Below are positions 32,882 to 41,107 of a DNA stretch of 64,000 bases, piece after piece. The notes under the pieces were generated by a model, which saw only the letters and a list, made by a program, of their open reading frames with translations, made no database searches and was not told the origin of the DNA. This stretch comes from SZAS-79 sp965279075. GTDB taxonomy: Bacteria; Pseudomonadota; Gammaproteobacteria; Burkholderiales; SG8-39. Numbering within the stretch: position 1 is the first letter of the stretch; each line of letters starts with the position of its first letter. The DNA is taken from positions 248,001 to 312,000 of the forward strand of contig CBDIHI010000011.1 of the NCBI GenBank assembly GCA_965279075.1, in the 5' to 3' direction. The position numbers and the translations under genes are program-made.

Positions 32882-33892
32882 CTAGCCCTTGTGGTAGGTC
32901 GTGACGCGCTCGACCTCGTTTTTCGAGCCGAGGATCACCGCGACGCGCTGGTGCAGCCCCTCGGGCTTCACCTCGAGCAGGCGGATGCTGCCGTCGGTCG
33001 AGGCGCCGCCGGCCTGCTCGATGATGAAGGACATCGGGTTCGCCTCGTACATCAGGCGCAGGCGCCCGGAGGTGTTCTTGTCGTCGCGCGGGTACATGAA
33101 GATGCCGCCGCGGGTGAGGATCCGGTAGACGTCGGACACCATCGAAGCCACCCAGCGCATGTTGAAGTCCTTGCCGCGCGGGCCGGTCTTGCCTGCGAGG
33201 CACTCGTCGATATAGCGCTTCACGGGCGCATCCCAGCGGCGCATGTTGGACATGTTGATCGCGAACTCCGCGGTGTCCTCGGGGATGCGGATATCCGGGT
33301 GCGTCAGCACGAACGAGCCCATCTCGCGGTCGAGCGTGAAGCCGTGCGTGCCGTCGCCCACGGTGAGCACCAGCATCGTGGTGGGGCCGTACACCGCGAA
33401 TCCCGCCGCGACCTGCGCCGTGCCCGGCTGCAGGAACGCAGTTTCGTCCGCTTCGCAGTAGCCCTCGCCGCTGGCGGCCTTCGGGCAGCGCAGCACCGAG
33501 AAGATCGTGCCCACGGAAACGTTCACGTCGATGTTCGACGAGCCGTCGAGCGGGTCGAACAGCAGCAGGTACTCGCCCTTGGGAAAGTGCGTCGGGATCG
33601 GGTGCGGGTCCTCCATCTCCTCCGAGGCGAGCGCCGCGAGGTTGCCGCCCCATTCGTTCGCCTCGAGCAGGATCTCGTTGGACAGCACGTCGAGCTTCTT
33701 CTGCACTTCGCCCTGCACGTTGTCGGTCCCCGCGGAGCCGAGGTTCCCGCCGAGCGCGCCCTTGTTTACGGCGTGGCTGATCGCCTTGCAGGCGCGCGCC
33801 ACGGTCTCGATCAGGAGGCGCAGGTCGGCGTTGATGAGCGCCTTGTCGCGCTGGCGCTCGATGAGGAAGCGGGTGAGGGTGATGCGGCTCAT
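32882..33892 (-). CDS. fbp: Fructose-1,6-bisphosphatase class I
   Basis: A 336-residue type I FBPase that releases phosphate from fructose 1,6-bisphosphate in gluconeogenesis. The metal site FDPLDGSSNIDVNVSVGTIF and the C-terminal GGASTDGSIRLLEVKPEGLHQR are intact, and length and start (MSRITLTRFLIE) fit the proteobacterial enzyme. The 59-bp gap to the divergent TauD gene must hold both promoters. Confidence 0.95.
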   Translation of the reverse strand: MSRITLTRFLIERQRDKALINADLRLLIETVARACKAISHAVNKGALGGNLGSAGTDNVQGEVQKKLDVLSNEILLEANEWGGNLAALASEEMEDPHPIPTHFPKGEYLLLFDPLDGSSNIDVNVSVGTIFSVLRCPKAASGEGYCEADETAFLQPGTAQVAAGFAVYGPTTMLVLTVGDGTHGFTLDREMGSFVLTHPDIRIPEDTAEFAINMSNMRRWDAPVKRYIDECLAGKTGPRGKDFNMRWVASMVSDVYRILTRGGIFMYPRDDKNTSGRLRLMYEANPMSFIIEQAGGASTDGSIRLLEVKPEGLHQRVAVILGSKNEVERVTTYHKG

Positions 33893-33935
33893 TCTTGCGG
33901 TGCTCCTTTGGTGTTCGAGGCGGTTTTTTCGGCCG

Positions 33936-33945
33936 AGTATATACT
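33936..33945. promoter_or_regulatory. Palindromic AGTATATACT near the TauD start
   Basis: The 10-bp perfect palindrome AGTATATACT lies 6 nt before the TauD ATG. It contains TATATA, with TTCGAG 18 bp upstream as a possible -35. If this is the -10 box, transcription would begin at about the ATG, giving a leaderless mRNA, in line with the absence of any ribosome site. It could equally be an operator shared with fbp. Confidence 0.4.
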
Positions 33946-33951
33946 TGCCCG

Positions 33952-34806
33952 ATGACACCCAACGACAACGCCTACCGCACGATCGAAGTGCGCCGCGTGG
34001 CCGGCGCGCTCGGCGCCGAGGTGCATGGCGCGGACCTCTCGATCCCCCTCGATCCGGCGGTGATCGCGGAGATCCGCCGCGCCTTCCTCGAGCACCTGGT
34101 GATCTTCTTCCGCGGCCAGGACCTCGCGCTCGACGTATACATGGCGTTCGCGCGCGCCATGGGGACGCCGGTCGAGTATCCCTTCGTGAAGGGCCTGCCG
34201 GGCCACCCCAACGTCATCGAGGTGAAGAAGCTCGAGCACGAAAAATCCAACTTCGGCGGCGTCTGGCATTCCGACACCGCATACCTCGACCAGCCGCCGA
34301 TGGGCAGCATGCTGCTCGCGCGCGAGATCCCGCCGTACGGCGGCGACACGCTGTTCGCGAACCAGTACCTCGCGTACGAATCGCTTTCCGAGGGCATGCG
34401 CCAGCTGCTGGACGGACGCATGGCGGTGAACACCTCCGCCAAGGCCGATGTCTCGAAGACGCGCGAGGATCGCCTCGCCTCCGATGGGCGCGCGGATGCC
34501 CCGAAGAGCTACGAGACCGAGCATCCCGTGGTGCGCACGCATCCCGAGACCGGCCGCAAGGCGCTCTACGTGAACGTCGCGCATACCGCGCGCTTCTCGG
34601 GCATGACGGAGGAGGAGAGCGCGCCGTTGCTGGGCTACCTCTTCAAGCACCAGGTGAGGCCCGAGTTCACCTGCCGGTTCGTCTGGCAGCCCGGGTCGCT
34701 CGCCTTCTGGGACAACCGCTGCGCGCAGCACAACCCGGTGAACGACTACCACGGCTTCCGGCGCGTGATGCACCGGATCACGCTGGCGGGCGACACGCCT
34801 CGCTAG
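33952..34806 (+). CDS. TauD/TfdA-family Fe(II)/2-oxoglutarate dioxygenase
   Basis: A 284-residue dioxygenase. The iron triad is visible as HSD in GVWHSDTAYLD and His in AQHNPVNDY or RRVMHR, with the 2-oxoglutarate-binding Arg in that C-terminal segment. Family members hydroxylate sulfonates, aryloxyacids or carnitine precursors, releasing the side chain. No Shine-Dalgarno sequence precedes the ATG. The 3' end overlaps the convergent MFS gene by 29 nt. A transporter pair (MFS, EamA) follows, but the substrate is unknown. Confidence 0.9.
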   Translation: MTPNDNAYRTIEVRRVAGALGAEVHGADLSIPLDPAVIAEIRRAFLEHLVIFFRGQDLALDVYMAFARAMGTPVEYPFVKGLPGHPNVIEVKKLEHEKSNFGGVWHSDTAYLDQPPMGSMLLAREIPPYGGDTLFANQYLAYESLSEGMRQLLDGRMAVNTSAKADVSKTREDRLASDGRADAPKSYETEHPVVRTHPETGRKALYVNVAHTARFSGMTEEESAPLLGYLFKHQVRPEFTCRFVWQPGSLAFWDNRCAQHNPVNDYHGFRRVMHRITLAGDTPR

Positions 34807-35944
34807 CGGTTTTCCTGGCCCTCCGGCCAGAGCCGTAGCCCCCTGCAAGCAGGCACGCCGAGATCGCGCAGAACACCGGCGTCATCCCCAGCGCCGATCC
34901 CACCGCCCCGAACACCAGCGGCAGCGCCGTGCTGCTCGTGTTCAGCACCGTGGTGCGGATGCCGACCACTTCGCCCTGGCGGCCCGCGGGCGAAGCCTCG
35001 TAGAGCAGCGACATGATCATCGGTTGCGAACACCCGAGGCCCAGGCCCAGCAGGAAGGCGATCGCCATCATCAGCGGCGCGCTGGTGACGAAGGGGAACA
35101 TCAGGTACGCGGTGCCCGCGACGACGAAGGCCACGCTGATCACCTGCCACTCGCGCAGGCGCCGGGAAAGCGCAGGCATCGCAAGCCGGACGACGAAGGT
35201 CGCCGCACCGAAGAAGCCCATGATGATCCCGGTGGCGGAGGCCGACAGCCCGATGTTCGAGCAGTGGATAGGCATCACGAACGTGAACAGGTCCCACCCG
35301 GTCGAGAGCATGCCGCTGACGATCAGCACCCGCCGCAAGTCGCGGATACGCACCAGGTCCATCACGCTGTGGCCCGAGGGGCGGTGCTTCGGCGTCTCGT
35401 GCCGCACGAGGTCCTTGCGGCGCCAGAACGTGACTCCCAGCGCGACGGCCGCGAAGGCCGCCATGATCGCGAAGGCGCGCACCTCGCCCACCCCGTCGAT
35501 CGAGAAACCGGCCACCAGCGGGCCGAGCGACCCCGACACCGAGAACCCGAGCGAGAGCCACGAGAAGTTCGCCGCGCGGTCTTCCGGCTTGCCGTATGCG
35601 CCGACGAGGTTGTTGGAGATCATGTGCGAGAGCATGAAGCCCGAGCCGATCAGGGTCGCGGCGACGAAGAGCGTCGGCAGGCCCGGGACCAGGAAGGGCA
35701 GCATTACCCCGAGGAGGAGGAGCCCGTTGCCCCACAGCAGCGGCACGCGCGGCCCGATGCGGTCGATCAGGCGCCCTGCGGTCACTGACATCAGCATCGG
35801 CAGCAGCGCGTAGAGCGACATCAGCACGCCTACCGTGAACGGCGAGGCATCGAGCTTCAGCGCGTACAGCGACACCGTCATGCGGCTGCTGGTGAACGCC
35901 GTGTGCGCGAGGATCGTCAGCAGGATGATGTGCGGGAACTTCAT
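34778..35944 (-). CDS. Major facilitator superfamily transporter
   Basis: A 388-residue MFS protein with about 12 membrane helices. The loop 2-3 motif is GRLIDRIGPRVPLLWG, and a charged central loop (FWRRKDLVRHETPKHRPSGH) separates the two halves. The start at 35944 is preferred over an ATG 11 codons upstream because the first helix begins directly after it. It lies 4 nt downstream of the EamA gene, so the two are co-transcribed. Probably an exporter; substrate unknown. Confidence 0.88.
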   Translation of the reverse strand: MKFPHIILLTILAHTAFTSSRMTVSLYALKLDASPFTVGVLMSLYALLPMLMSVTAGRLIDRIGPRVPLLWGNGLLLLGVMLPFLVPGLPTLFVAATLIGSGFMLSHMISNNLVGAYGKPEDRAANFSWLSLGFSVSGSLGPLVAGFSIDGVGEVRAFAIMAAFAAVALGVTFWRRKDLVRHETPKHRPSGHSVMDLVRIRDLRRVLIVSGMLSTGWDLFTFVMPIHCSNIGLSASATGIIMGFFGAATFVVRLAMPALSRRLREWQVISVAFVVAGTAYLMFPFVTSAPLMMAIAFLLGLGLGCSQPMIMSLLYEASPAGRQGEVVGIRTTVLNTSSTALPLVFGAVGSALGMTPVFCAISACLLAGGYGSGRRARKTASEACRPPA

Positions 35945-35948
35945 CGCG

Positions 35949-36884
35949 TCAGTCCACCGCCGCCGCCGAAGGGGCACGCGTGCTGCGCCAGGTCACCATC
36001 GAGACGCCTGCGCAGGTGACCGCGATGCCGGCCACCGAAAGCGCGCTGGGCACCACGCCGAACATCGGGTATTCGAGGGCGACCGCGATGATCGGCGTCA
36101 GGTAGATCAGGCTGGTGACGCGCGTGGCCTGGCCGTGGCGCATCAGGAGGTTCAGTGCGTTGGTGGCGAGGATCGAGGCGAGGATCACCAGGAAGGCCAG
36201 CGCCGCGAACAGCTGCCAGGCCCAGTCCACACGCATCCCCTCGACGAAATAGGCCACCGGGGCCAGCGCCAGGCCGGACGCGGCGAACTGGATGAAGGCG
36301 CCGGCCTTGAGGTCGGTCGTCGGGCAGAAGGTCTTCTGGTAGAGCGTGCCGGCGGTTATCGCGGTGAGACCGAACGCAAGGGCGACGAGGCTGCCGAGCG
36401 GCAGTTCCTGCACGTCGATCTTGTGCCAGACGACCAGCGTGACGCCCGCGAGGCCCACGATCACGCCGGCCCACTGCAGGCGGGACAACCGCTCCCCCAT
36501 CCAGCGCCAGGCGATGACCGCGGTCGCGAGCGTCTGCAGCGACATGATCAGCGCGGTGATGCCGGCCGACAGCCCGAGGTACTGGCTGTAGTGGCTGCCG
36601 GACAGGTGCACCGCGTGCATCAGCAGGCCTGCGAAGACCAGGTGGCCGAACTCACGGCGCGAAGCCGGCCAGGCCGGGCGGGTCAGCATGAGCACCGGCA
36701 CCATGCACGCCACGCCGAGCGCGTAACGCAGCGTGAGCATCGTGAACGGCGGCGCGTACAGCAGCGCAACCTTGCTGGCGAGGAAGCCGGAGCCCCAGAC
36801 GCTGACGAAGTACCAGGCGAGGGCGGTGTCGATCCAGCGGCGGTCGGCCGGTGGATGGGGAGGGGCGGTCATGGAGGCCGCCAT
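35949..36884 (-). CDS. EamA/DMT-family transporter
   Basis: A 311-residue ten-helix EamA transporter: two EamA repeats (WYFVSVWGSGFLASKVALLY and later LNLLMRHGQATRVTSLIYLTP). The start could be 36884 or an ATG four codons later. It lies between htpX, separated by a hairpin, and the MFS gene downstream. Substrate unknown; the family exports metabolites or amino acids. Confidence 0.87.
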   Translation of the reverse strand: MAASMTAPPHPPADRRWIDTALAWYFVSVWGSGFLASKVALLYAPPFTMLTLRYALGVACMVPVLMLTRPAWPASRREFGHLVFAGLLMHAVHLSGSHYSQYLGLSAGITALIMSLQTLATAVIAWRWMGERLSRLQWAGVIVGLAGVTLVVWHKIDVQELPLGSLVALAFGLTAITAGTLYQKTFCPTTDLKAGAFIQFAASGLALAPVAYFVEGMRVDWAWQLFAALAFLVILASILATNALNLLMRHGQATRVTSLIYLTPIIAVALEYPMFGVVPSALSVAGIAVTCAGVSMVTWRSTRAPSAAAVD

Positions 36885-36890
36885 TTTCGC

Positions 36891-36914
36891 ATCCCGCGGC
36901 GACTGCCGCGGGAT
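36891..36914 (-). terminator. Perfect hairpin between htpX and the EamA gene
   Basis: A 10-bp perfect stem (ATCCCGCGGC and its complement) with a 4-nt loop lies 23 nt after the htpX stop on the minus strand. It lacks a U-run, but its strength and position suit termination of htpX transcription ahead of the EamA gene. Confidence 0.5.
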
Positions 36915-36937
36915 GTTTCGAGCCTGTTACTTGCGCG

Positions 36938-37810
36938 TTACGAGCGGTTTTGCAGTGCGGCGATACGCTGCTCGATCGGCGGGTGCGTGGAGAACAGCGC
37001 CATGAAGCCGGGCCGGTCGCTGATGCCGGAGGCCTTGAAGGACTGCGGCAGCGCACCGGGCTCAAGGCCCCCGAGGCGGGAGAGCGCGGCCACCATCGGC
37101 TGCGGGCTGCCCAGGAGCTGCGCGGACCCGGCATCGGCGCGGAACTCGCGCTGGCGCGAGAACCACGCGACGATCATCGAGGCGACGAACCCGAAGATGA
37201 TGTCGCAGGCGATCGATGTCACGTAGAAGCCGATGCCCGGGGCGTCGCGGTCGTTCTTCAGGACGACCCGGTCCACGAAGTAGCCGACCACGCGCGAGAG
37301 GAACACGACGAAGGTGTTCACCACGCCCTGGATCAGCGTGAGCGTCACCATGTCGCCGTTGGCAATGTGGGCGACCTCGTGGGCGAGCACGGCCTCGACT
37401 TCCTCGCGGCTCATCGAGTTGAGCAGGCCGGTGGAGACCGCCACCAGCGATGCGTTCTTGAACGCGCCGGTGGCGAACGCATTGGGCTCGCCTTCGTACA
37501 TGGCGACTTCCGGCATGCCGATGTTGGCGCGTTCGGCCAGCGTCTTGACCGTATTGACCAGCCAGAACTGCGTGGTGCCTTCGGACCCGTCGATGACCTG
37601 CGCCCCCGTGGACCACTTGGCCATGGGCTTGGAGATCAGCAGCGAAATGAAGGAGCCGGTAAAGCCGACGACCAGCGAGAACACGAGAAGCATGCCCAGG
37701 TTCAGGCCCTGGGCATTCATGAACTTGTCCACGCCCAGCACGGACAGTGTGATGGACAGCACGACCATCACGGCGACGTTTGTGACCAGGAACAGCACGA
37801 TCCGTTTCAT
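36938..37810 (-). CDS. htpX: Membrane zinc metalloprotease HtpX
   Basis: A 290-residue M48 protease that degrades misfolded membrane proteins under stress. Zinc motif HEVAHIANGDM, third ligand Glu in the FSRQREFRADAGSA segment, and paired membrane helices at the N-terminus and centre. The C-terminus FSTHPPIEQRIAALQ is diagnostic. The start ATG at 37810 is preceded by GAGGAGG; the frame is open further upstream but unrelated. Confidence 0.95.
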   Translation of the reverse strand: MKRIVLFLVTNVAVMVVLSITLSVLGVDKFMNAQGLNLGMLLVFSLVVGFTGSFISLLISKPMAKWSTGAQVIDGSEGTTQFWLVNTVKTLAERANIGMPEVAMYEGEPNAFATGAFKNASLVAVSTGLLNSMSREEVEAVLAHEVAHIANGDMVTLTLIQGVVNTFVVFLSRVVGYFVDRVVLKNDRDAPGIGFYVTSIACDIIFGFVASMIVAWFSRQREFRADAGSAQLLGSPQPMVAALSRLGGLEPGALPQSFKASGISDRPGFMALFSTHPPIEQRIAALQNRS

Positions 37811-37895
37811 TTTTAAATCCTCCTCGGGCCGCCCGGGGTTGAGGGAAATCCGGGCGCGCGCCATGGTAGCCGAGTTTGGGGCCGGCACCGGGATT

Positions 37896-39521
37896 TCAAG
37901 TCCCCCGGCGGCGGTCTTCGCGCATCATTTCCGCGCCCCGCTCGGCAATCATGATCGTGGGCGAGTTTGTATTACCGGAAGTAATGGTCGGCATCACGGA
38001 TGCGTCGATCACGCGCAGGCCTTCGACACCGATCACGCGCAGGCGGGTATCCACGACGGCCATGGGGTCGCCCGCCGGGCCCATCCTGCAGGTGCCCACC
38101 GGGTGGAAGATCGTGGTGCCGATGTCGCCTGCGGCCTTCGCCAGTTGCTCGTCGGTGGAGACCTGCGGACCCGGCAGGAATTCCTCCGGGGCGTAGCGCG
38201 CGAGCGCCGGCTGCGCGGCAATCCTGCGGGTGAGGCGCAGCGCGTCGGTCGCGATTCTGCGGTCCTCCTCGTCCGACAGGTAGCGCGGATTGATCAGCGG
38301 CGCCTCGCGCGGGTCGGCGCTCCTGATGCGGACGTATCCGCGCGAAGCGGGCCGCAGGTTGCAGACGGATGACGTGAATGCAGGGAAGGGGTGCAGCGGC
38401 TCGCCGAACTTGTCGAGCGACAACGGCTGGATGTGGTACTCGATGTTCGCGCTGGCCTGTCCCGGGTCGGAACGCGTGAACGCGCCGAGCTGGCTGGGCG
38501 CCATCGTCAGCGGACCGGTGCGGAAGAACAGGTACTCGAGGCCCATCTGGATCTTGCCGAAGGGGGAGCGCACCCACTCGTTCAGCGTTTTCACGCCCTT
38601 CACCTTGAACGCGGTGCGCAACTGCAGGTGGTCCTGCAGGTTCTCGCCGACACCGGGGGACGCGTGCACGACAGGGATACCGTGCTCCTTCAGCAGGCCG
38701 GCCGGCCCGATGCCGGAGCACTGCAGGATCTGCGGCGAGCCGATCGCGCCCGCGGCCAGCACCGTCTCGATGCGTGAAGAAGCGAAATTCGACCTGCCCT
38801 TGCGCCAGAACTCCACGCCCACCACGCGCTTGTCCTCCATCCGCAGGCGCTTCACCTGCGCCTGCGTGACCACGGTCAGATTGGGCCGCTTCATCGCCGG
38901 GCGCAGGAAGGCCTTGGTCGCGTTCCAGCGCACGCCGCGCTTCTGGTTCACCTCGAAGAAGCCCGAGCCCTCGTTGTCGCCGCGGTTGTAGTCGTCCGTC
39001 TTCGGGATCCCGGCCTCAGCCGCCGCGTCACGCCAGGCGTCGAGGATCTCCCACGAGAGGCGCTGCTTCTCCACGCGCCATTCGCCGCCCGCGCCGTGCG
39101 ATTCCGTGGCGCCGGCGTGGTGGTCCTCGGATTTCCTGAACACGGGCAGCACGTTGTCCCAGGACCAGCCGCTGTCGCCGGTGAGCCTTGCCCACTCGTC
39201 GTAGTCGCGCTTCTGGCCGCGCATGTAGATCATCGCGTTGATCGAGGAGCACCCGCCGAGCACCCGGCCGCGCGCATACAGGATCGAGCGGCCGTTGAGG
39301 CCCGCGTCCGGTTCGGTCTTGTAACACCAATCGGTGCGCGGATTGCCGATGCAGTAGAGGTAGCCGACCGGGATGTGGATCCAGATCCAGTCGTCGTTGC
39401 CGCCGGCTTCGAGCAGCAGCACGCTGACCTCGGGGTCCGCGGAGAGCCGGTTGGCGAGCACGCAGCCCGCCGTGCCCGCGCCGGCGATGATGTAGTCGAA
39501 CGAACCGATGGAGTTGGCCAT
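37896..39521 (-). CDS. GMC-family FAD oxidoreductase (choline/alcohol dehydrogenase-like)
   Basis: A 541-residue GMC flavoprotein. FAD motif IAGAGTAGCVLANRLS, GMC signature GRVLGGCSSINAMIYMRG, catalytic His in HPVGTCRMG and the C-terminal SGNTNSPTIMIAERGA are all present. Members oxidise alcohols to aldehydes using a membrane acceptor. BetA (choline dehydrogenase) is close in length, but no betaine aldehyde dehydrogenase or regulator is near, so I leave the substrate open. Confidence 0.9.
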   Translation of the reverse strand: MANSIGSFDYIIAGAGTAGCVLANRLSADPEVSVLLLEAGGNDDWIWIHIPVGYLYCIGNPRTDWCYKTEPDAGLNGRSILYARGRVLGGCSSINAMIYMRGQKRDYDEWARLTGDSGWSWDNVLPVFRKSEDHHAGATESHGAGGEWRVEKQRLSWEILDAWRDAAAEAGIPKTDDYNRGDNEGSGFFEVNQKRGVRWNATKAFLRPAMKRPNLTVVTQAQVKRLRMEDKRVVGVEFWRKGRSNFASSRIETVLAAGAIGSPQILQCSGIGPAGLLKEHGIPVVHASPGVGENLQDHLQLRTAFKVKGVKTLNEWVRSPFGKIQMGLEYLFFRTGPLTMAPSQLGAFTRSDPGQASANIEYHIQPLSLDKFGEPLHPFPAFTSSVCNLRPASRGYVRIRSADPREAPLINPRYLSDEEDRRIATDALRLTRRIAAQPALARYAPEEFLPGPQVSTDEQLAKAAGDIGTTIFHPVGTCRMGPAGDPMAVVDTRLRVIGVEGLRVIDASVMPTITSGNTNSPTIMIAERGAEMMREDRRRGT

Positions 39522-39634
39522 GGCCCTATTGTAGGGGAGGCAGGCAAGGACGATTGCCGATGGCGCCGGACCCCCGGGTGGGGATTTTGTGGTTACCGTT
39601 GCCTCAACCCTTGGGAGGGATGCCAATGAGGGCC

Positions 39635-39695
39635 ATTACTGCCACTTTTCGGCCAAGGTCCGCGCCGGGAGCCGGTCTCCGGGCCTATTGTTGCC
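39635..39695. repeat. Dispersed 61-bp repeat, copy B
   Basis: The inverted partner of 20792-20852 (56 of 61 bases). It lies in the 207-bp gap between the GMC gene start and the EamA gene end; the rest of that gap shows no other feature. No transposase frame is present. Confidence 0.75.
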
Positions 39696-39728
39696 ATCGT
39701 TCTGCCCCGGCCGATGAGGTGGGGGCGG

Positions 39729-40583
39729 TTATTTCCGGATCACCAGCGCCGTAGCCGCGAGCACCGTGAGCCCACCCGCGATTGTCCCCACGCCGATCGC
39801 CTCGCCGAGGAACAAGGCGCCCCACAGCACGCCGAAGACAGGAATCAGGAAAGTGACGGTCAGCGAGCGCGTGGGCCCGATGTTGGCGATCAGCCGGAAG
39901 AACAGCACGAAAGCGAGCGCGCTGCAGACGAGCGACACCCCCAGCACGGCGACGATGACGGAAGGGGTGAAAGCCGAAGGCGGCGGGACCGGCGGCAGGA
40001 ATGGCGCGATCGCGAGTGTCGCGACGATGAGCGTGGCGGTCGACAGCGCGATGGGCTGCACACCGGCGCCGATGCGTTTGAGCAGCGTGGTGGACACGGC
40101 ATAGCACAGCGTCGCCCCGACACAGGCCGCGGTGCCCAGCAGCACGCCTGGCGTCAGCGCGATCGGGCCGAGGCCCACCACCATCGCAACCCCCGCGACG
40201 CCGAGCATCAGGCCGCCGAGCTTGCGCGCGGTGAACCGCTCGCCCAGCCACAGCGCCCCGCAGATCGCGCCGAAGAAAGGGGTGGTCGCATTCAGGATGG
40301 CCATGGTGCCGGCTCCGAGGTGCAGGCCCGCGTAGGCATACAGCGTCCAGGGCGCAGCCGCGTTCAGCACCCCCATCAACAGGTAGGCGCGCCAGTGCTT
40401 GCGCACGTCGAGCTTCGCGCCGGTGACGCACAGGTAGGCCAGCATGGCGAGCGCCGCGATCGACACGCGCAGCTCGGCCAGCCACACGGCGCCGAGCGCG
40501 GGCACCGCCATGCGGAAGAAGAGGAAAGACGCGCCCCAGATCGCGGCGAGCGCGAAGAGGCGGGCGAGGTCGGCGGGCTTCAT
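39729..40583 (-). CDS. EamA/DMT-family transporter
   Basis: A 284-residue ten-helix EamA protein with two repeats (AAIWGASFLFFRMAVPALG and VSLVCSALAFVLFFRLIANIG). No export signal and no substrate clue. It lies just downstream of the helicase tail region on the same strand, and may be transcribed with it. Confidence 0.87.
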   Translation of the reverse strand: MKPADLARLFALAAIWGASFLFFRMAVPALGAVWLAELRVSIAALAMLAYLCVTGAKLDVRKHWRAYLLMGVLNAAAPWTLYAYAGLHLGAGTMAILNATTPFFGAICGALWLGERFTARKLGGLMLGVAGVAMVVGLGPIALTPGVLLGTAACVGATLCYAVSTTLLKRIGAGVQPIALSTATLIVATLAIAPFLPPVPPPSAFTPSVIVAVLGVSLVCSALAFVLFFRLIANIGPTRSLTVTFLIPVFGVLWGALFLGEAIGVGTIAGGLTVLAATALVIRK

Positions 40584-40647
40584 GGCAAGGCACGCACTTT
40601 ACCGCCAGTGCGTGCCCCCGCCTTCCCGCTTATTGCGGCGTTTCGCT

Positions 40648-41107
40648 TTACGCGATCTTGCGCTTCAGGAAGCCGAAGATGCCGCCTGAAGGCTTGGCTT
40701 CTGCCTGGGGCGCGCGTGCGTGTTCCTCGCGTTCGCCTGCGCGCGAGGCGCTGGCCTTCGCGCACCTGCGCGAGCCGTTCCTCTTCCATGCGGTCCATCG
40801 GCACGGCGGGGCGGTAGCCGCCCTGCTGCGGACGGGCGCCGGGACGCGCGCCCTGGGGGCGGGCGTTGTCGTTGCTGCGCGGCTGCTGGTCGCCGCGACG
40901 CGCGTGCTGCGGGCGCGGGGCGCCGTCACGGGCGGGGCGCGCCGCACCGTCGCGCGTGGAGGGGCGCGGCGCGCGCGCCGGGCGGTCGCTCTTCGGCTGC
41001 GAATCGCGGCGGCGCGGCTGGCCGCGCGGCTGGCGCGGGCCGCGGTCGTCGACCTCGGGCGCCTGGCGCAGGCCGGGGGTGGGCGCGAAGCCTTCCTCGG
41101 TCTTCAC
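40648..41107 (-). other. Frameshifted basic C-terminal tail of the RNA helicase
   Basis: Two other frames carry what looks like the original tail. A +1 frame from about 41120 encodes IPVKTEEGFAPTPGLRQAPE and then an Arg/Pro/Gly-rich stretch. The third frame, from about 40740, ends AEAKPSGGIFGFLKRKIA at 40648, a normal RhlE-type C-terminus. Two apparent +1 shifts therefore separate the helicase core from its natural end. Confidence 0.7.

Noticed and set aside
37896..39521. Naming the GMC oxidoreductase betA
   Set aside because: Length and motifs fit, but no betB, betI or choline transporter is adjacent, and many GMC alcohol dehydrogenases share these motifs.
20719..39729. A composite transposon bounded by the inverted 61-bp repeats
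   Set aside because: No transposase, no target duplication visible, and the interior has housekeeping genes such as fbp, htpX and pdxH; kept only as a repeat finding.
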